64,000 nt of DNA from an uncultured Oscillospiraceae bacterium (GTDB lineage: Bacteria; Bacillota; Clostridia; Oscillospirales; Acutalibacteraceae). The notes beneath the pieces are model-generated. The model did no database searches. It had not been told where the DNA came from and was given only the letters and a program-made list of their open reading frames with translations. The DNA lies in assembly GCA_900548545.1 (NCBI GenBank), contig URKX01000005.1:13437-77436 (forward strand), in the 5' to 3' direction. Shown piece by piece: positions 33,736-43,053 of the stretch (position 1 is the stretch's first letter; each line of letters starts with the position of its first letter). The position numbers and the translations under genes are program-made.

Positions 33736-34784
33736 ACACAGAGTTTTGGAACCCAAAAGATATCAAATCAAAGACACTTTCTGAAATGCAGGAGGAGTTA
33801 GGGGCGCTGGGCCTTCCCAAATACCGGGCTCTTCAAGTGTACCGGTGGCTTCATCGGGGGGTGACGGACTTTTCCCAGATGTCCGACCTCTCCAAAGCCT
33901 TGCGGGAAGAGCTGTCTCAGCGGTACTTGATTGCTTGGGCTGAGGTAGAACAAAAACAGGTTTCCAAAGATGGTACGGTAAAATATCTGTTCCGTCTGCC
34001 CGACGGGGAACACGTGGAATCCGTGTTGATGCACTACCACCATGGAACTTCTATTTGCATTTCTACCCAGGTTGGGTGTAAAATGAACTGTAGCTTTTGC
34101 GCCACTGGGCAAAGCGGCTTTGCCAGGAACCTGGCCGCTTCGGAGATCCTCTCCCAGGTGCAGGCAGCTTCCCTGGACACGGGGGAGCGAATCTCCCACA
34201 TTGTACTAATGGGTATGGGAGAGCCGTTGGACAATTACCAAAATGTTCTCCGCTTTTTAGAACTGGTCGCCTCGCGGGAAGGATTGAACGTGAGTATGCG
34301 GCACATTTCCCTTTCCACCTGTGGGCTAGTTGACAAGATCTATGATTTGGCGGACAAGCGCTTGCAGCTGACATTGTCGGTATCGCTCCATGCGCCCAAT
34401 GATGAGATCCGTTCCCGGACAATGCCCGTGAACAAGCGTTGGAACATGGAGGAGCTGTTGAAGGCCTGTAAATATTACAGCGATAAAACAGGCAGGCGGA
34501 TCTCCTTTGAGTATGCCATGATCAGCGGCGTCAATGACATGGACTGGTGCGCCAAAGAACTGGCCTCCAGGCTGCAGGGGATCTTGGCCCATGTGAACCT
34601 GATCCCTGTGAACGACGTGACAGGCACTGGCTATAAAAAGAGCGGGCTGGACCGGCAGCGGCGTTTTGTTTCCCTGCTGGAAGAACGGGGCATCACAGCT
34701 ACCGTCCGCCGGACTTTGGGTTCTGACATTGATGCGTCTTGCGGCCAGCTCCGGCGAAAAGTGGAAGGGAGGGACCGGACATGA
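33732..34784 (+). CDS. rlmN: 23S rRNA m2A2503 / tRNA m2A37 methyltransferase RlmN
   Basis: A 350-residue radical SAM enzyme. Seen: the cluster motif CKMNCSFCATG near residue 117 (CxxxCxxC), GMGEPLDNY, HISLSTCG, SVSLHAPND, and the late Cys in GSDIDASCGQLR near residue 340 that forms the methyl-carrying residue pair. ATG overlaps the rsmB stop, the stop overlaps prpC. Complete and of normal length. Confidence 0.95.
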   Translation: MNTEFWNPKDIKSKTLSEMQEELGALGLPKYRALQVYRWLHRGVTDFSQMSDLSKALREELSQRYLIAWAEVEQKQVSKDGTVKYLFRLPDGEHVESVLMHYHHGTSICISTQVGCKMNCSFCATGQSGFARNLAASEILSQVQAASLDTGERISHIVLMGMGEPLDNYQNVLRFLELVASREGLNVSMRHISLSTCGLVDKIYDLADKRLQLTLSVSLHAPNDEIRSRTMPVNKRWNMEELLKACKYYSDKTGRRISFEYAMISGVNDMDWCAKELASRLQGILAHVNLIPVNDVTGTGYKKSGLDRQRRFVSLLEERGITATVRRTLGSDIDASCGQLRRKVEGRDRT

Positions 34785-35518
34785 GGGTGGATTTTGAAAC
34801 AGATGTAGGCATTGTGCGCAGCTCGAACCAAGACAGCTGCGACTGCGGCCTGTTCTCTCCCAATAGTGCCTGGGCCATCGTCTGTGATGGGATGGGCGGC
34901 GCCAACGGCGGCAATGTGGCCAGTGCTCTTGCGGTGGAGACTATCCGGGAGGAACTACTCTCCGGGTTTGACGAAAATATGAGCAAGCCAAACTTGAAAA
35001 ACCTGATGGTCAATGCCATCAGCCGTGCCAATGAGAAGGTTCATAACACAGCGTTGAACCAACCGGAACTCCATGGGATGGGTACCACAGTGGTGCTGCT
35101 GGTTGCCACAAAGGGAACACTCCATGTGGCGCATATCGGTGACAGCCGGGCTTATCTGCGGCACAACAAGGTGCTTACCCAGATTACCATGGATCATTCC
35201 TATGTGCAGGATCTTGTCAATTTCGGGCAGATCACCCAGGAAGAGGCCAGAGTCCACCCCCAGCGGAATATCATCACCCGGGTGTTGGGTGTCCATGAGG
35301 CAGTGCGCTGCGATTACGCAGCCTGGGATTTCTCTCCGGGGGATTTGGCCCTGGCCTGCTCCGATGGGCTTTCCAACTACATGGAGGAAGAACTGCTGGA
35401 AGAATATATGGAACGATACGGGAAAGAGGACCACGCCCTTCCCAAAGAGCTGATCCAATACGCAGTGGAATGCGGCGGCTCGGACAACATCACAGCGGCT
35501 GTCATTTACAACGGCTGA
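34781..35518 (+). CDS. prpC: PP2C-type serine/threonine phosphatase
   Basis: A 245-residue metal-dependent phosphatase. Seen: SSNQDSCDC, the metal-binding DGMGGANGG near residue 34, AHIGDSRAYLRHN near residue 120, ITMDHSYVQDLV, and LACSDGLSN plus GGSDNITAAVI at the end. It reverses phosphorylation by the adjoining PASTA kinase. ATG at 34781 overlaps the rlmN stop. Confidence 0.94.
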   Translation: MRVDFETDVGIVRSSNQDSCDCGLFSPNSAWAIVCDGMGGANGGNVASALAVETIREELLSGFDENMSKPNLKNLMVNAISRANEKVHNTALNQPELHGMGTTVVLLVATKGTLHVAHIGDSRAYLRHNKVLTQITMDHSYVQDLVNFGQITQEEARVHPQRNIITRVLGVHEAVRCDYAAWDFSPGDLALACSDGLSNYMEEELLEEYMERYGKEDHALPKELIQYAVECGGSDNITAAVIYNG

Positions 35519-35555
35519 TTTCTGCGGCATTTTACAGAAAGGTTGGTAACTGTTT

Positions 35556-37682
35556 ATGGATAGATTTATTGGAAAGCGCCTGGATGGCCGATACGAGATC
35601 CACGAGCTTATCGGCGTGGGGGGCATGGCCTATGTGTACAAGGCCTATGACCGGATGGAAGACCGTTGGGTAGCTATTAAAATCCTCAAGGAAGAGTTCT
35701 CCAACAACAGCGATTTCCTGCGCCGTTTCCGCAACGAGTCCAAGGCGATCGCGGTACTGAACCATCCCAATATTGTCAAGGTCTACGACGTGAGTTTTGG
35801 CGACCAAATCCAATATATTGTTATGGAGTTTATCGATGGCATCACCCTGAAACAATATATTGAGCAGGAGGGGGCCATCCGCTGGCAGGAAGTGCTCCAC
35901 TTCACCAGCCAGATCCTGATGGCTTTAGAGTGCGCCCATGAAAAGGGGATCATCCACCGTGATATCAAGCCCCAGAACATTATGCTGCTGCAGGACGGCA
36001 CCATTAAGGTGGCCGATTTTGGTATCGCGCGTTTCCTGCAAAGCGAAACGCAAACCATGACAGACAAAGCTATTGGTTCAGTACATTACATTGCGCCGGA
36101 ACAAGCCCGGGGCGATTATATCACCGATAAGGCCGATATCTACTCCATGGGCGTCATGCTCTATGAGATGCTTACCGGCAAGCTTCCTTTTGTTGCGGAT
36201 AACGCTGTATCGGTGGCCTTGATGCAACTCCAGGCAAAACCTGTGATGCCCAGGGAACTAAACCCTTCTATCCCCAGGGGCTTGGAACAGATCACCATGA
36301 AGGCGATGGAGAAAAACCCTGTGGACCGTTTCCAATCTGCCGGGGAGATGTTGGACGACTTGGACCGATTCCGCCGGGATCCCAACATCTTGTTCCACTA
36401 CGATTTGCAGACAGAGAACGGCCGGTATGATGCGTCCCGCAGTATGGCTGCCTACGATTCCGCACAGCAGCGTCCCACCTATAACGACGACTATGAGTAC
36501 GAGGAAGAACTGGTACGCTCCCGGCGCAGCGCAAAAGGGGCCATGGTTGTCAAAGGGGTACTGCTGGCTGCCGTCATTGTGGGATTGGCTGTAGCAGCTA
36601 TCTATTTTTTGAATTTTTGGAATAATCGTCCCGAGGAGGGCAACGATTTGATTAAAATGCCCTATTTGGTGGGACAGTTGTATGATGATGTAGCTTCCAA
36701 TCAGGAGTATGCTGATTTTCAATTTAAAATAACAGAAGGGAACGACCCGGATAAACAGCCCGGTGAAATCATGAAACAAGATCCTGCCGCGGACATTATG
36801 GTAAAGAAGAACGCCGAGGTAGAGCTGCTGGTAAATGGCGGTGTGGGCCAGGTGCAGGTCCCGGATGTGGTTTCAAGCCATATGTCTTTGGAAGAGGCAC
36901 AAAAAGCAATGTCTGATGCGGGCTTGCACACCCAGGTGGAAAATATAGCCAGCGATGACGTGGAAGAGGGTAAGGTGGTTTCCACCAATCCCGCAGCGGG
37001 AACATCTGTGGACAAGGGCAGCGTGGTCGTTTTGCAGGTGAGCAACGGGCCTAAAGAGGAAAAAGTCTCCATCCCCACGGGATTGGAAGGCAACACCTTG
37101 ACCAATGTTACCGCTCAGTTGGAAGACTTGGGCTTGAAATTTGAGATCACCCGAGATGACAGCAGCACCTTAACGGTGGATACGGTTATCAGTGTTTCTC
37201 CGGCTGAGGGGACGGAAGTTTCCAAGGGCAGCGTGGTGGACATCACCGTGAGCTCCGGAAAGGGTGCTCCAAAAACACTGACCTATGCCATTTCCTTGCC
37301 TGGCGGGATCAATGAAGATCTAACCCTGAAAGTCTACCGCAGTGGAACCCAGGTTGCCACGGAAACGGTCAACCCAGCCTACGGCGGCAGCTATAATTTA
37401 AACTTTACCGGTACTTCTGGCACTGAGAGCGTGGTAGTTACCTTAAATGACGAACCCTATATGGAATTGGAATTCAATTTTGATGAACCCAGTGTCCAGG
37501 TGACCCGCACCTATGATTTCACCCTTCCCAGCACCCCCGGCAATGACGGGGAGAACAGCAGCCAAAACGAGGAGAGCAGCTCCAATGAGGAGTCTTCTTC
37601 AGAGCAATGGAACACCTTTTTCGAAGCGATGGAAAATCTTCTTCGGAACGATAGGGAATTTCCTTCGGGGGAAGGCTGGTAA
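35556..37682 (+). CDS. prkC: Serine/threonine protein kinase with PASTA domains
   Basis: A 708-residue membrane kinase sensing peptidoglycan fragments. Seen: Gly-rich loop IGVGGMAYVYKA near residue 19, catalytic Lys in AIKILK, catalytic loop HRDIKPQN near residue 133, DFGIA, SVHYIAPEQARG; membrane helix near residues 330-350; three PASTA repeats between about 365 and 570 (each with PAAG/PAEG turns); then a beta-rich domain of about 90 residues and a Ser/Glu/Asn-rich tail. The extra C-terminal domain after PASTA is frequent in this bacterial group. Works with prpC. Confidence 0.95.
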   Translation: MDRFIGKRLDGRYEIHELIGVGGMAYVYKAYDRMEDRWVAIKILKEEFSNNSDFLRRFRNESKAIAVLNHPNIVKVYDVSFGDQIQYIVMEFIDGITLKQYIEQEGAIRWQEVLHFTSQILMALECAHEKGIIHRDIKPQNIMLLQDGTIKVADFGIARFLQSETQTMTDKAIGSVHYIAPEQARGDYITDKADIYSMGVMLYEMLTGKLPFVADNAVSVALMQLQAKPVMPRELNPSIPRGLEQITMKAMEKNPVDRFQSAGEMLDDLDRFRRDPNILFHYDLQTENGRYDASRSMAAYDSAQQRPTYNDDYEYEEELVRSRRSAKGAMVVKGVLLAAVIVGLAVAAIYFLNFWNNRPEEGNDLIKMPYLVGQLYDDVASNQEYADFQFKITEGNDPDKQPGEIMKQDPAADIMVKKNAEVELLVNGGVGQVQVPDVVSSHMSLEEAQKAMSDAGLHTQVENIASDDVEEGKVVSTNPAAGTSVDKGSVVVLQVSNGPKEEKVSIPTGLEGNTLTNVTAQLEDLGLKFEITRDDSSTLTVDTVISVSPAEGTEVSKGSVVDITVSSGKGAPKTLTYAISLPGGINEDLTLKVYRSGTQVATETVNPAYGGSYNLNFTGTSGTESVVVTLNDEPYMELEFNFDEPSVQVTRTYDFTLPSTPGNDGENSSQNEESSSNEESSSEQWNTFFEAMENLLRNDREFPSGEGW

Positions 37683-38587
37683 TGGAAAAAGAATGTTTGG
37701 ATGGCCTTGTGCGTAAAGGCGTTGGCGGATTCTATACGGTGGAAACGTCCCAGGGGGATTTCGTCTGTACCGCCCGCGGGAAGTTCCGTAAGAAACGGAT
37801 CTCCCCTTACGCAGGGGACCGTGTGCGGATCACGGCCGAAGGGGACGGCACCGGCGCATTGGAGGAAATCCTGCCCCGCAAGAATTTTTTGGCCCGGCCG
37901 CCCATCGCCAACATCGACCAACTATTCATTGTGTCTTCCCTTAGGGATCCTTACCCGGAGCCGCTGATTATTGACAAAACTATCGCGGTGGCGGAAATGA
38001 TGGATATTCGCCCGGTTTTGGTGCTGACCAAAACCGATTTGGACGATCCTTCGGAACTGAAAGCCATTTACGACCTGGCGGGGGTGCCTTGTCTTGTGGT
38101 TTCCTCCAAAACAGGGGATGGGGTAAATCAGGTGCGCCAACTGCTGAGGGGAAAGATTTCCGCGTTTACTGGGAATTCCGGCGTAGGGAAATCCACGTTG
38201 CTGAATGCGGTATTCCCGCACTTTGACTTAAAGACAGGGGAAGTCAGCCAGAAGCTGGGCCGTGGCCGCCATACCACTCGGGAAGTGGAGCTCTATAAGC
38301 TCCAGGACGGCGGTTATGTAGCCGACACCCCAGGCTTTTCCACCTTTGATATTGAGCGTTATCGATTGACGGATAAGGGAAAACTTGCCTTGGGATTCCG
38401 GGAGTTCGCCCCCTATTTGGGGGAGTGCCAATTTTCCTCCTGTTCCCACACTTGCGAAAAGGGATGCGCGATCCTCCAGGCTGTGGAAAAAGGGAAGATT
38501 CCTCGCTCCCGTTTTGAAAGCTATTGTGCGATGTATGAAGAAATAAAGGACGTGAAGCAATGGCAGCAAAAAAGCAGGAATGCATGA
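37682..38587 (+). CDS. rsgA: Ribosome small-subunit assembly GTPase RsgA
   Basis: A 301-residue circularly permuted GTPase that checks 30S maturation. Seen: N-terminal OB fold (DFVCTARGKFRKKRISPYAGD), then G-motifs in permuted order: LTKTD (G4) near residue 117, SSKTGDG (G5), GNSGVGKSTLLN (G1) near residue 164, DTPGFST (G3), and a zinc-binding tail with C, C, H and C in CQFSSCSHTCEKGC. ATG shares its A with the prkC stop. Confidence 0.95.
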   Translation: MEKECLDGLVRKGVGGFYTVETSQGDFVCTARGKFRKKRISPYAGDRVRITAEGDGTGALEEILPRKNFLARPPIANIDQLFIVSSLRDPYPEPLIIDKTIAVAEMMDIRPVLVLTKTDLDDPSELKAIYDLAGVPCLVVSSKTGDGVNQVRQLLRGKISAFTGNSGVGKSTLLNAVFPHFDLKTGEVSQKLGRGRHTTREVELYKLQDGGYVADTPGFSTFDIERYRLTDKGKLALGFREFAPYLGECQFSSCSHTCEKGCAILQAVEKGKIPRSRFESYCAMYEEIKDVKQWQQKSRNA

Positions 38588-39204
38588 TTATTGGAGCAGC
38601 CCCTATTGAAAGCGAAGCGGTCTTCCAAGAGTTCCCTCCGGAAAAATATTATGTGATTTGCGCGGATGCCGGGTATGAAACCGCGGTCAAGTATGGGATT
38701 ACGCCTGACCTGATCGTTGGAGATTTCGACTCAGCGAAGACCTTGCCTCCTAAAAGCCGCAAGGTCTTGTCCCTGCCGGTGGAGAAGGATGTCACCGATA
38801 CTATGTACGCAGTGATGAAAGGCTTTGCCAAGGGACTCCGTGGGTTTGTGCTGTTGGGGTGTTTGGGCGGCCCCCGGTTTGACCACTCTTTGGCCAACTT
38901 GGAGGTACTTCAGTATATTCGCCAACACAGTGGCCATGCGGTCATTGCCGATGAACATACCAAGTTGTTCTTGATTTCCGACAGCCGTTTGCGTTTGACC
39001 CAGATGAAGGGTGCTACAGTTTCCGTATTTCCCTATGGGTGCGCATCGTGTAATCTTTCTTACCAAGGGATGTTCTACCCCCTCAGCCAAGAAACGCTTG
39101 CCACAGGCGGGACATTGATGGGCGTGAGCAACAGCATTGTAGAGGACACTGCTGAGATCCGCGTCCACTCTGGAACGGCGTTGATTGCAGTCTATCAGGA
39201 GTAA
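38560..39204 (+). CDS. thiN: Thiamine diphosphokinase
   Basis: A 214-residue enzyme making thiamine diphosphate from thiamine and ATP. Seen: ICADAGYETAVKYGITPDLIVGD with the GDFDS motif near residue 54, EKDVTDTMYAV, LGCLGGPRFDHSLANL, and the C-terminal barrel GVSNSIVEDTAEI. It overlaps rsgA by 28 nt. In Bacillus rpe sits between rsgA and thiN; it is missing here. Confidence 0.92.
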   Translation: MAAKKQECMIIGAAPIESEAVFQEFPPEKYYVICADAGYETAVKYGITPDLIVGDFDSAKTLPPKSRKVLSLPVEKDVTDTMYAVMKGFAKGLRGFVLLGCLGGPRFDHSLANLEVLQYIRQHSGHAVIADEHTKLFLISDSRLRLTQMKGATVSVFPYGCASCNLSYQGMFYPLSQETLATGGTLMGVSNSIVEDTAEIRVHSGTALIAVYQE

Positions 39205-39274
39205 CACTTTTTTTCCAGCCGGATATACTGGTTAATGAACGAGAAAACCGGCAATGGGAAAGGGAGATGCTGCT

Positions 39275-39454
39275 GTGCCACGGTGTGATATTTCTTGCTT
39301 GAAAAATTACCAGACGAAGTGCTTGTGCGCCATCAGCTTTGGTTTGGGGATGTCCCTTTCCTGTTTTTGTCCGCTGGGTTTCACCATGTTCCTTTGCGCG
39401 GTGATCCTGGTAGCTTTAGGGTTTTCGTTACTACGTCACGGAAACGGGAGGTAA
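39275..39454 (+). CDS. Small membrane protein (59 aa)
   Basis: A small Cys-rich N terminus (PRCDISCLKNYQTKCLC) followed by one or two membrane segments (residues 20-52) and a basic end LLRHGNGR. GTG at 39275 chosen because AAAGGGAG is at proper spacing; an ATG at 39254 is the alternative. Not recognised by name. Lies between thiN and spoVM and ends 5 nt before spoVM, so probably co-transcribed and possibly sporulation-linked. Confidence 0.55.
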   Translation: MPRCDISCLKNYQTKCLCAISFGLGMSLSCFCPLGFTMFLCAVILVALGFSLLRHGNGR

Positions 39455-39459
39455 GAGCC

Positions 39460-39549
39460 ATGAAAATCGTTATTATTGATAAACGCAAAGGCTTTGTCGG
39501 GATGGTCTTGCGCAGGATCTATGGGGTTCGGAAGATCGAAGAGGTATAA
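39460..39549 (+). CDS. spoVM: Stage V sporulation protein M-like peptide (29 aa)
   Basis: A 29-residue amphipathic peptide: MKIVIIDKRKGFVGMVLRR, then IYGVRKIEEV. Compare the 26-residue Bacillus SpoVM, a mother-cell peptide that recognises the convex forespore membrane and anchors SpoIVA. Basic and hydrophobic residues alternate as in an amphipathic helix, a GGGAGG site stands before the ATG, and gene order (downstream of thiN) matches Bacillus. SpoIVA is encoded 1.7 kb downstream. Too short for most gene finders. Confidence 0.8.
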   Translation: MKIVIIDKRKGFVGMVLRRIYGVRKIEEV

Positions 39550-39566
39550 AACAGAACATACACAAG

Positions 39567-39605
39567 AAGGCGCCTGCGGTGAGATCCCTGCGGGCGCCTT
39601 TTTCG
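39567..39605 (+). terminator. Intrinsic terminator of the yicC-spoVM operon
   Basis: AAGGCGCC-TGCGG/CCTGC-GGGCGCCTT stem with a T-run, 18 nt after spoVM. Confidence 0.85.
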
Positions 39606-39633
39606 CATATTTGTATTCCTGCCGCATAGATAT
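39605..39633 (+). promoter_or_regulatory. Probable sigma-E promoter of sipL-spoIVA
   Basis: GCATATTT (39605-39612), 12 nt, CATAGATAT (39625-39633), close to the Bacillus sigma-E pattern. Both downstream genes are mother-cell genes in studied Clostridia. It begins at the end of the preceding terminator. Confidence 0.55.
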
Positions 39634-39663
39634 GGGGTAAGAACAGCAAAGGAGAGGACCATT

Positions 39664-41196
39664 ATGCAGGCGAAACAGAAAACAAAGCCCTATGACTATT
39701 TCGACCCCGTATTCGACGGTTCTTACGAGGTGCCCATAGATACCGAGTATGACCTTCCGGACTATTGTCCCGACATTCAAAAGATACTTAAGTGTAAAGT
39801 GATGCCGGGGATATCCTCCTATGGAGTCAGCGACGGGACCCTGCGGTGCCAAGGCGTGTGCGACATCCGGGTGCTGTATGTGGACGCCAAGGGGGACAGC
39901 CTGAGGTGCTGCGAATTCACCAAGGAGTTTTCCGCTTCCATCAAGGTGAAAAGTGGTGATGAGCAAGCGGTGGCTTTCATCCGGGCAAGTGTGGAACACA
40001 TGACCTGCCGGGCTGTGAACGCCCGGCGCGTTGACCTTCATATGGCTGTGACATTAAAGGCCTTGGCTGTGGTTCAGCGGCAGGAGCAAATCACCTGTGA
40101 TCTGGAGGGGGAGGGCATCCAACGGCTGGGAGAGCACAAAACAGCTTCCCAAGCGGTTAACGCTATCCACCATGCTTTTACCGTAGAGGACAGGATCCCA
40201 TTGAAAAACGGGAAACCGCCCATTGAATCCATCCTTCGGAAAGAGATCAGCTGCCGTGCAACCGACCACAAGCTGGCCCAGGGGCAGTTGTCCGTCAGTG
40301 GCCGTGCAGATGTGTCCTTCCTGTATCTCTCTTCCGTAGACAGCACGCTGGAAAAGATGACTGCTTCTTTGGAGTTCAACCAGGTGATGGAGTGCGCCGG
40401 CGCAGGGGAAGATTGCCTGTGCGACCTCCGTTTAGTAGCGGGGGAAAGCAGCCTCCAGCCCCGGGAAGACGACGTGGGGGAATACACCAGCGTGGACGCG
40501 TCTGTCAAGATTTTCCTCACGGCGTTTTTGTACCAACCTTGCCAGGTGGACATGGTCAAGGATGCCTATTCCGTGAAGGGGCCTTTGGAGCTGCGGTATG
40601 CCCAAAGTGCCCTGACCACTGTGGGAGAGGTTTATACCCAGACGCTCAAGAAAAAACATTCCCTTTCCATTGCGGAGGAAGAGGTCCAAAAGGTGGTGGA
40701 CCTTTGGTGCGAGCAGGAGAGCGCTCAATCCACCTGTGGGGAGGGCAAAATCACCTACCGAGTGAGGTATACGATCTGCCTGCTGTACCGGGGAAGTTCC
40801 GGAAGGCTGCTCTATTGGGAAAAAGCTTTTGACCAGGAATTTGTCACGGAATTGGAAGGCTCCCATGCAAAGCGCAGTGATACCGTGTCCCTGACAGACC
40901 TGTGGGAGTACCGGATCGCGGATAAGAATACTGTGGAGGCTTCTGTGGAAACTTGGGTGTCCACCTTGCTGTATGACCGGGAACCTGCCTCTTATGTGGC
41001 GGCTGCTGGTATGGAGGACACCGCGGTACCCTATCCCCATCAGCCCCAGCTGTTGGTGTATTACGCTTCTCAAGGGGAAAAACTTTGGAACATTGCCAAA
41101 AGCCACCGGGCCCTGCTGTCGGATATCCAAGAGCAAAACGATTTGTTTGACGACACTTTGCCAGAGTCCCGGCCTTTGATCATTTGCAACCGATGA
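39664..41196 (+). CDS. sipL: SpoIVA-interacting protein SipL (DUF3794/SPOCS plus LysM)
   Basis: A 510-residue coat morphogenesis protein. Seen: two or more SPOCS/DUF3794 repeats (YDYFDPVFDGSYEVPIDTEY region, then a second from about residue 170, a third near 330), and a C-terminal LysM-like domain (YYASQGEKLWNIAKSHRALLSDI). Known in Clostridioides: binds SpoIVA through its LysM domain and localises the coat basement. Immediately upstream of spoIVA, agreeing with that partnership. AAAGGAG before the ATG. Confidence 0.9.
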   Translation: MQAKQKTKPYDYFDPVFDGSYEVPIDTEYDLPDYCPDIQKILKCKVMPGISSYGVSDGTLRCQGVCDIRVLYVDAKGDSLRCCEFTKEFSASIKVKSGDEQAVAFIRASVEHMTCRAVNARRVDLHMAVTLKALAVVQRQEQITCDLEGEGIQRLGEHKTASQAVNAIHHAFTVEDRIPLKNGKPPIESILRKEISCRATDHKLAQGQLSVSGRADVSFLYLSSVDSTLEKMTASLEFNQVMECAGAGEDCLCDLRLVAGESSLQPREDDVGEYTSVDASVKIFLTAFLYQPCQVDMVKDAYSVKGPLELRYAQSALTTVGEVYTQTLKKKHSLSIAEEEVQKVVDLWCEQESAQSTCGEGKITYRVRYTICLLYRGSSGRLLYWEKAFDQEFVTELEGSHAKRSDTVSLTDLWEYRIADKNTVEASVETWVSTLLYDREPASYVAAAGMEDTAVPYPHQPQLLVYYASQGEKLWNIAKSHRALLSDIQEQNDLFDDTLPESRPLIICNR

Positions 41197-41226
41197 ACAA
41201 GAAACACTGCGGTAGAGAGGTACAAT

Positions 41227-42702
41227 ATGGAAGGTTTTAATGTTTACAAAGACATACAAGACCGCACCGGCGGGGAAATATACATCGGTGTAGTGGGCCC
41301 GGTTCGTACCGGGAAATCCACCTTTATCAAGAAGTTCATGGACACTGTGGTGATCCCCCACATCCCCGATGGGATGCAGCGGGAACGGGCCATTGACGAG
41401 CTCCCCCAATCCTCAGCGGGACGCACCATTATGACCACCGAGCCCAAGTTCATCCCGGAACAGGCTGTGGATGTCCAAATCGACGAGGACGCCTCTTTCC
41501 GTGTGCGGATGATTGACTGCGTCGGGTACATCGTGCCCAGCGCCATTGGGTATATTGAAGAGGACCAACCCCGGATGGTCCGTACCCCCTGGTATGAGGA
41601 ACCCATCCCCTTTAATATGGCGGCGGAAATCGGCACAAAAAAGGTGATCACCGAACACTCCACCATTGGGCTTGTCATCACCACAGATGGCAGCATCAGT
41701 GACATTCCACGGGAGGAGTATGAAGAGGCAGAAGAGCGGGTGATCAATGAGCTGAACCAGACGGGAAGGCCCTATGTGATGCTGCTCAACTGCGTGGACC
41801 CCACTACACAGGAGTCCCGTGAGTTATCCGCCCGGCTGGGAAGCAAGTATGGCGTCCCGGTGCTCCCGGTAAACTGCATCGATATGACCGAGCAGGATAT
41901 CCGTGATATCATTGCCAGCCTGTTGTACCAGTTCCCTGTACGGGAAGTGGCGTTGGATCTGCCCGGCTGGGTCACGTCCCTGGAGTCGGATCATTGGCTG
42001 CTTTCCAGTGTGCTTGCAACCCTGCGCAGCGCTTGCGGGATCCACAAAATGTGCCAGGTAAAAGGGATGGTGGAAAGCCTGAAAGCCTGCGATTCCATCA
42101 AAGAAGTGCATATCCAGCGGATCGATTTAGGCAGCGGGCAAAGCCGGGGAGAACTTATATTTGACCAAGGGCTGTTTTACAAGATCCTCAGCGAAAAGAC
42201 CGGGTTGGAAATTCAAGATGACTCGGAGTTGATGAGCCAGCTGGTGGAGATGACCGCCATCAAACGGCAGTATCAAAAGCTCAGCCAAGCGTATGAGGAT
42301 GTGCAGCAGACAGGGTATGGCATTGTCATGCCGGATGTGGAGGAGCTGACCCTGGAAGAGCCGAAGATCCTAAAGCAAAATGGCAAGTATGGTATCCGGC
42401 TGAAGGCCACAGCACCTTCCATCCATATGATGAAGACCCAGATCCACACGGAAATCACCCCCATTGTAGGTTCGGAGCAGCAGTCGGAAGAACTGGTGAT
42501 GTACCTGCTGAAAGAGTTCGAAGAAGACCCCGTAAAGATCTGGGAATCCAATATCTTCGGCAAGTCGCTGCACTCCCTTGTCAATGAAGGGATGCATAAC
42601 AAGCTGTATCGTATGCCGGCCGACGCCCGGGAAAAAGTGCGGGAAACCATCGAACGGATCATCAACGATGGCTGCAGCGGGCTTCTGTGCATCATTTTGT
42701 AA
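41227..42702 (+). CDS. spoIVA: Stage IV sporulation protein A
   Basis: A 491-residue cytoskeletal ATPase that polymerises around the forespore as coat basement. Seen: YKDIQDRTGGEIYIGVVGP and the Walker A GPVRTGKSTFIKKFMD near residue 24, the sensor threonines in GRTIMTTEPKF, the LNCVDP switch, and the C-terminal targeting end KVRETIERIINDGCSGLLCIIL, which binds SpoVM. Complete. Followed by the SpoIVFA-like gene 3 nt later. Confidence 0.96.
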   Translation: MEGFNVYKDIQDRTGGEIYIGVVGPVRTGKSTFIKKFMDTVVIPHIPDGMQRERAIDELPQSSAGRTIMTTEPKFIPEQAVDVQIDEDASFRVRMIDCVGYIVPSAIGYIEEDQPRMVRTPWYEEPIPFNMAAEIGTKKVITEHSTIGLVITTDGSISDIPREEYEEAEERVINELNQTGRPYVMLLNCVDPTTQESRELSARLGSKYGVPVLPVNCIDMTEQDIRDIIASLLYQFPVREVALDLPGWVTSLESDHWLLSSVLATLRSACGIHKMCQVKGMVESLKACDSIKEVHIQRIDLGSGQSRGELIFDQGLFYKILSEKTGLEIQDDSELMSQLVEMTAIKRQYQKLSQAYEDVQQTGYGIVMPDVEELTLEEPKILKQNGKYGIRLKATAPSIHMMKTQIHTEITPIVGSEQQSEELVMYLLKEFEEDPVKIWESNIFGKSLHSLVNEGMHNKLYRMPADAREKVRETIERIINDGCSGLLCIIL

Positions 42703-42705
42703 GCC

Positions 42706-43053
42706 ATGCAGGATTTAGAGAAGTTGCGGGAGATCGAGGAGTGGGGCCAGGAGGAAGAACAGCCCCTCTCCGAGGAGCCGCCCGAATCTGCTGGCAACCC
42801 ACTGCCGTTGATACAGGCAGCTGTGTGTCTGCTGATTTTAGCAGGGCTGCTTTTACTGCGGGCAACAGGTCAGCCCATCTATCACTCCTTTGCCCAATGG
42901 TATCAGCAGGAAGCCTCCCAAGAGATCCAGCTGCCTGCCTGGGAAGGGGAAGCAGCCCCCACGCCATCCCCCTCTCCATCGCCGTCACCTTCCCCCGCGC
43001 CAGAAGCCAGTGCCAACCCCTGGGGTGAAGAAACTTCTTTGCAGCGGGTATGA
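42706..43053 (+). CDS. Small single-pass membrane protein, candidate minimal SpoIVFA-like partner
   Basis: A 115-residue protein: acidic cytoplasmic N terminus (residues 1-33), one membrane helix (about 34-52), a short extracytoplasmic helix (YHSFAQWYQQEASQEIQ) and a Pro/Ser repeat (PSPSPSPSPSPAP). No LytM/M23 domain. It overlaps spoIVFB by 4 nt, exactly where spoIVFA lies in Bacillus, and the topology matches the N-terminal half of SpoIVFA. Homology is not shown by sequence; the assignment rests on position and topology. Confidence 0.45.
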   Translation: MQDLEKLREIEEWGQEEEQPLSEEPPESAGNPLPLIQAAVCLLILAGLLLLRATGQPIYHSFAQWYQQEASQEIQLPAWEGEAAPTPSPSPSPSPSPAPEASANPWGEETSLQRV

